A stretch of 13,258 nucleotides of DNA from an uncultured Actinomycetes bacterium (GTDB taxonomy: Bacteria > Actinomycetota > Thermoleophilia > Gaiellales > F1-60-MAGs149), in contig CAJCBN010000308.1 in NCBI GenBank assembly GCA_903960645.1, forward strand, positions 1 to 13,258. Direction: 5' to 3'. Of this stretch, positions 13,235 to 13,258 are shown piece by piece. The first letter of the stretch is position 1. The number at the start of each line of letters is the position of its first letter. A program made the translations under genes and the position numbers. Under the pieces are notes generated by a model. It was given only the letters and a program-made list of their open reading frames with translations. It had not been told where the DNA came from and did not search any database.

Positions 13235-13258
13235 ATGAAGGTCCATCTTCCCGACGGC
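13235..13258 (+). CDS. thrS: Start of a gene, probably threonyl-tRNA synthetase (partial)
   Basis: Only eight codons are in the window, reading MKVHLPDG before the right edge. This matches the opening of the TGS domain at the N terminus of threonyl-tRNA synthetase, where a short beta strand is followed by LPDG. RelA/SpoT-type proteins also carry TGS domains, but not at the N terminus. The ATG is supported by the -10 hexamer six bases upstream. The gene assignment rests on eight residues and should be treated as provisional. Confidence 0.5.

Noticed and set aside
1..13258. Mobile elements, CRISPR arrays, tRNA/rRNA genes, or T-tract intrinsic terminators
   Set aside because: No transposase or integrase motifs, regularly spaced repeats, tRNA-like cloverleafs or hairpins followed by T-runs were seen on either strand.

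Overview
This is a GC-rich chromosomal window (roughly 70% G+C by eye) from what looks like an actinobacterium. All genes are on the + strand and packed almost without gaps. The DNPR motif in the MurE fragment indicates meso-diaminopimelate peptidoglycan. The aberrant MurG motifs (GGTVGH, SEAD in place of HEQN, GGSLGA), TANNNT-type leaderless promoters and the lineup point, from memory of the family, towards Thermoleophilia/Solirubrobacterales. The taxonomic call is inference. I see no mobile elements, CRISPR arrays, tRNA or rRNA genes, and no gene-free stretch longer than 131 bases.

Bases 1-8579 are a dcw (division and cell wall) cluster: the 3' end of murE, then murF, mraY, murD, ftsW, murG, murC and murB. 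Together they take UDP-MurNAc-dipeptide to lipid II and hand it to the septal SEDS glycosyltransferase. Four-base ATGA/GTGA overlaps couple murE-murF-mraY-murD and murG-murC-murB. The two breaks are a 41-base gap before ftsW that folds into a hairpin, and a 32-base gap before murG that carries a promoter. The usual ftsQ and ftsZ do not follow murB.

Bases 8633-10824 hold two unfamiliar genes that overlap by one base. The first encodes a membrane-anchored protein with a sigma-region-4-like helix-turn-helix on its inferred cytoplasmic side. The second encodes an exported protein with an Ig-like repeat. Together they could form an envelope-associated regulatory pair, and they are the most novel part of the window.

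Bases 10815-11401 are a bolA-grx (CGFS monothiol glutaredoxin) operon for iron-sulfur trafficking. A Crp/Fnr-type regulator follows (11533-12264), with a strong Shine-Dalgarno site behind a structured leader. Then come a PfkB-family kinase of unknown substrate (12288-13199) and the first eight codons of what is probably thrS (13235 to the window end).

Five start codons (murG, the sigma-like gene, bolA, pfkB, putative thrS) have a TANNNT hexamer ending exactly 6-7 bases upstream. That is the geometry of leaderless transcripts, and it both supports these starts and divides the window into transcription units.
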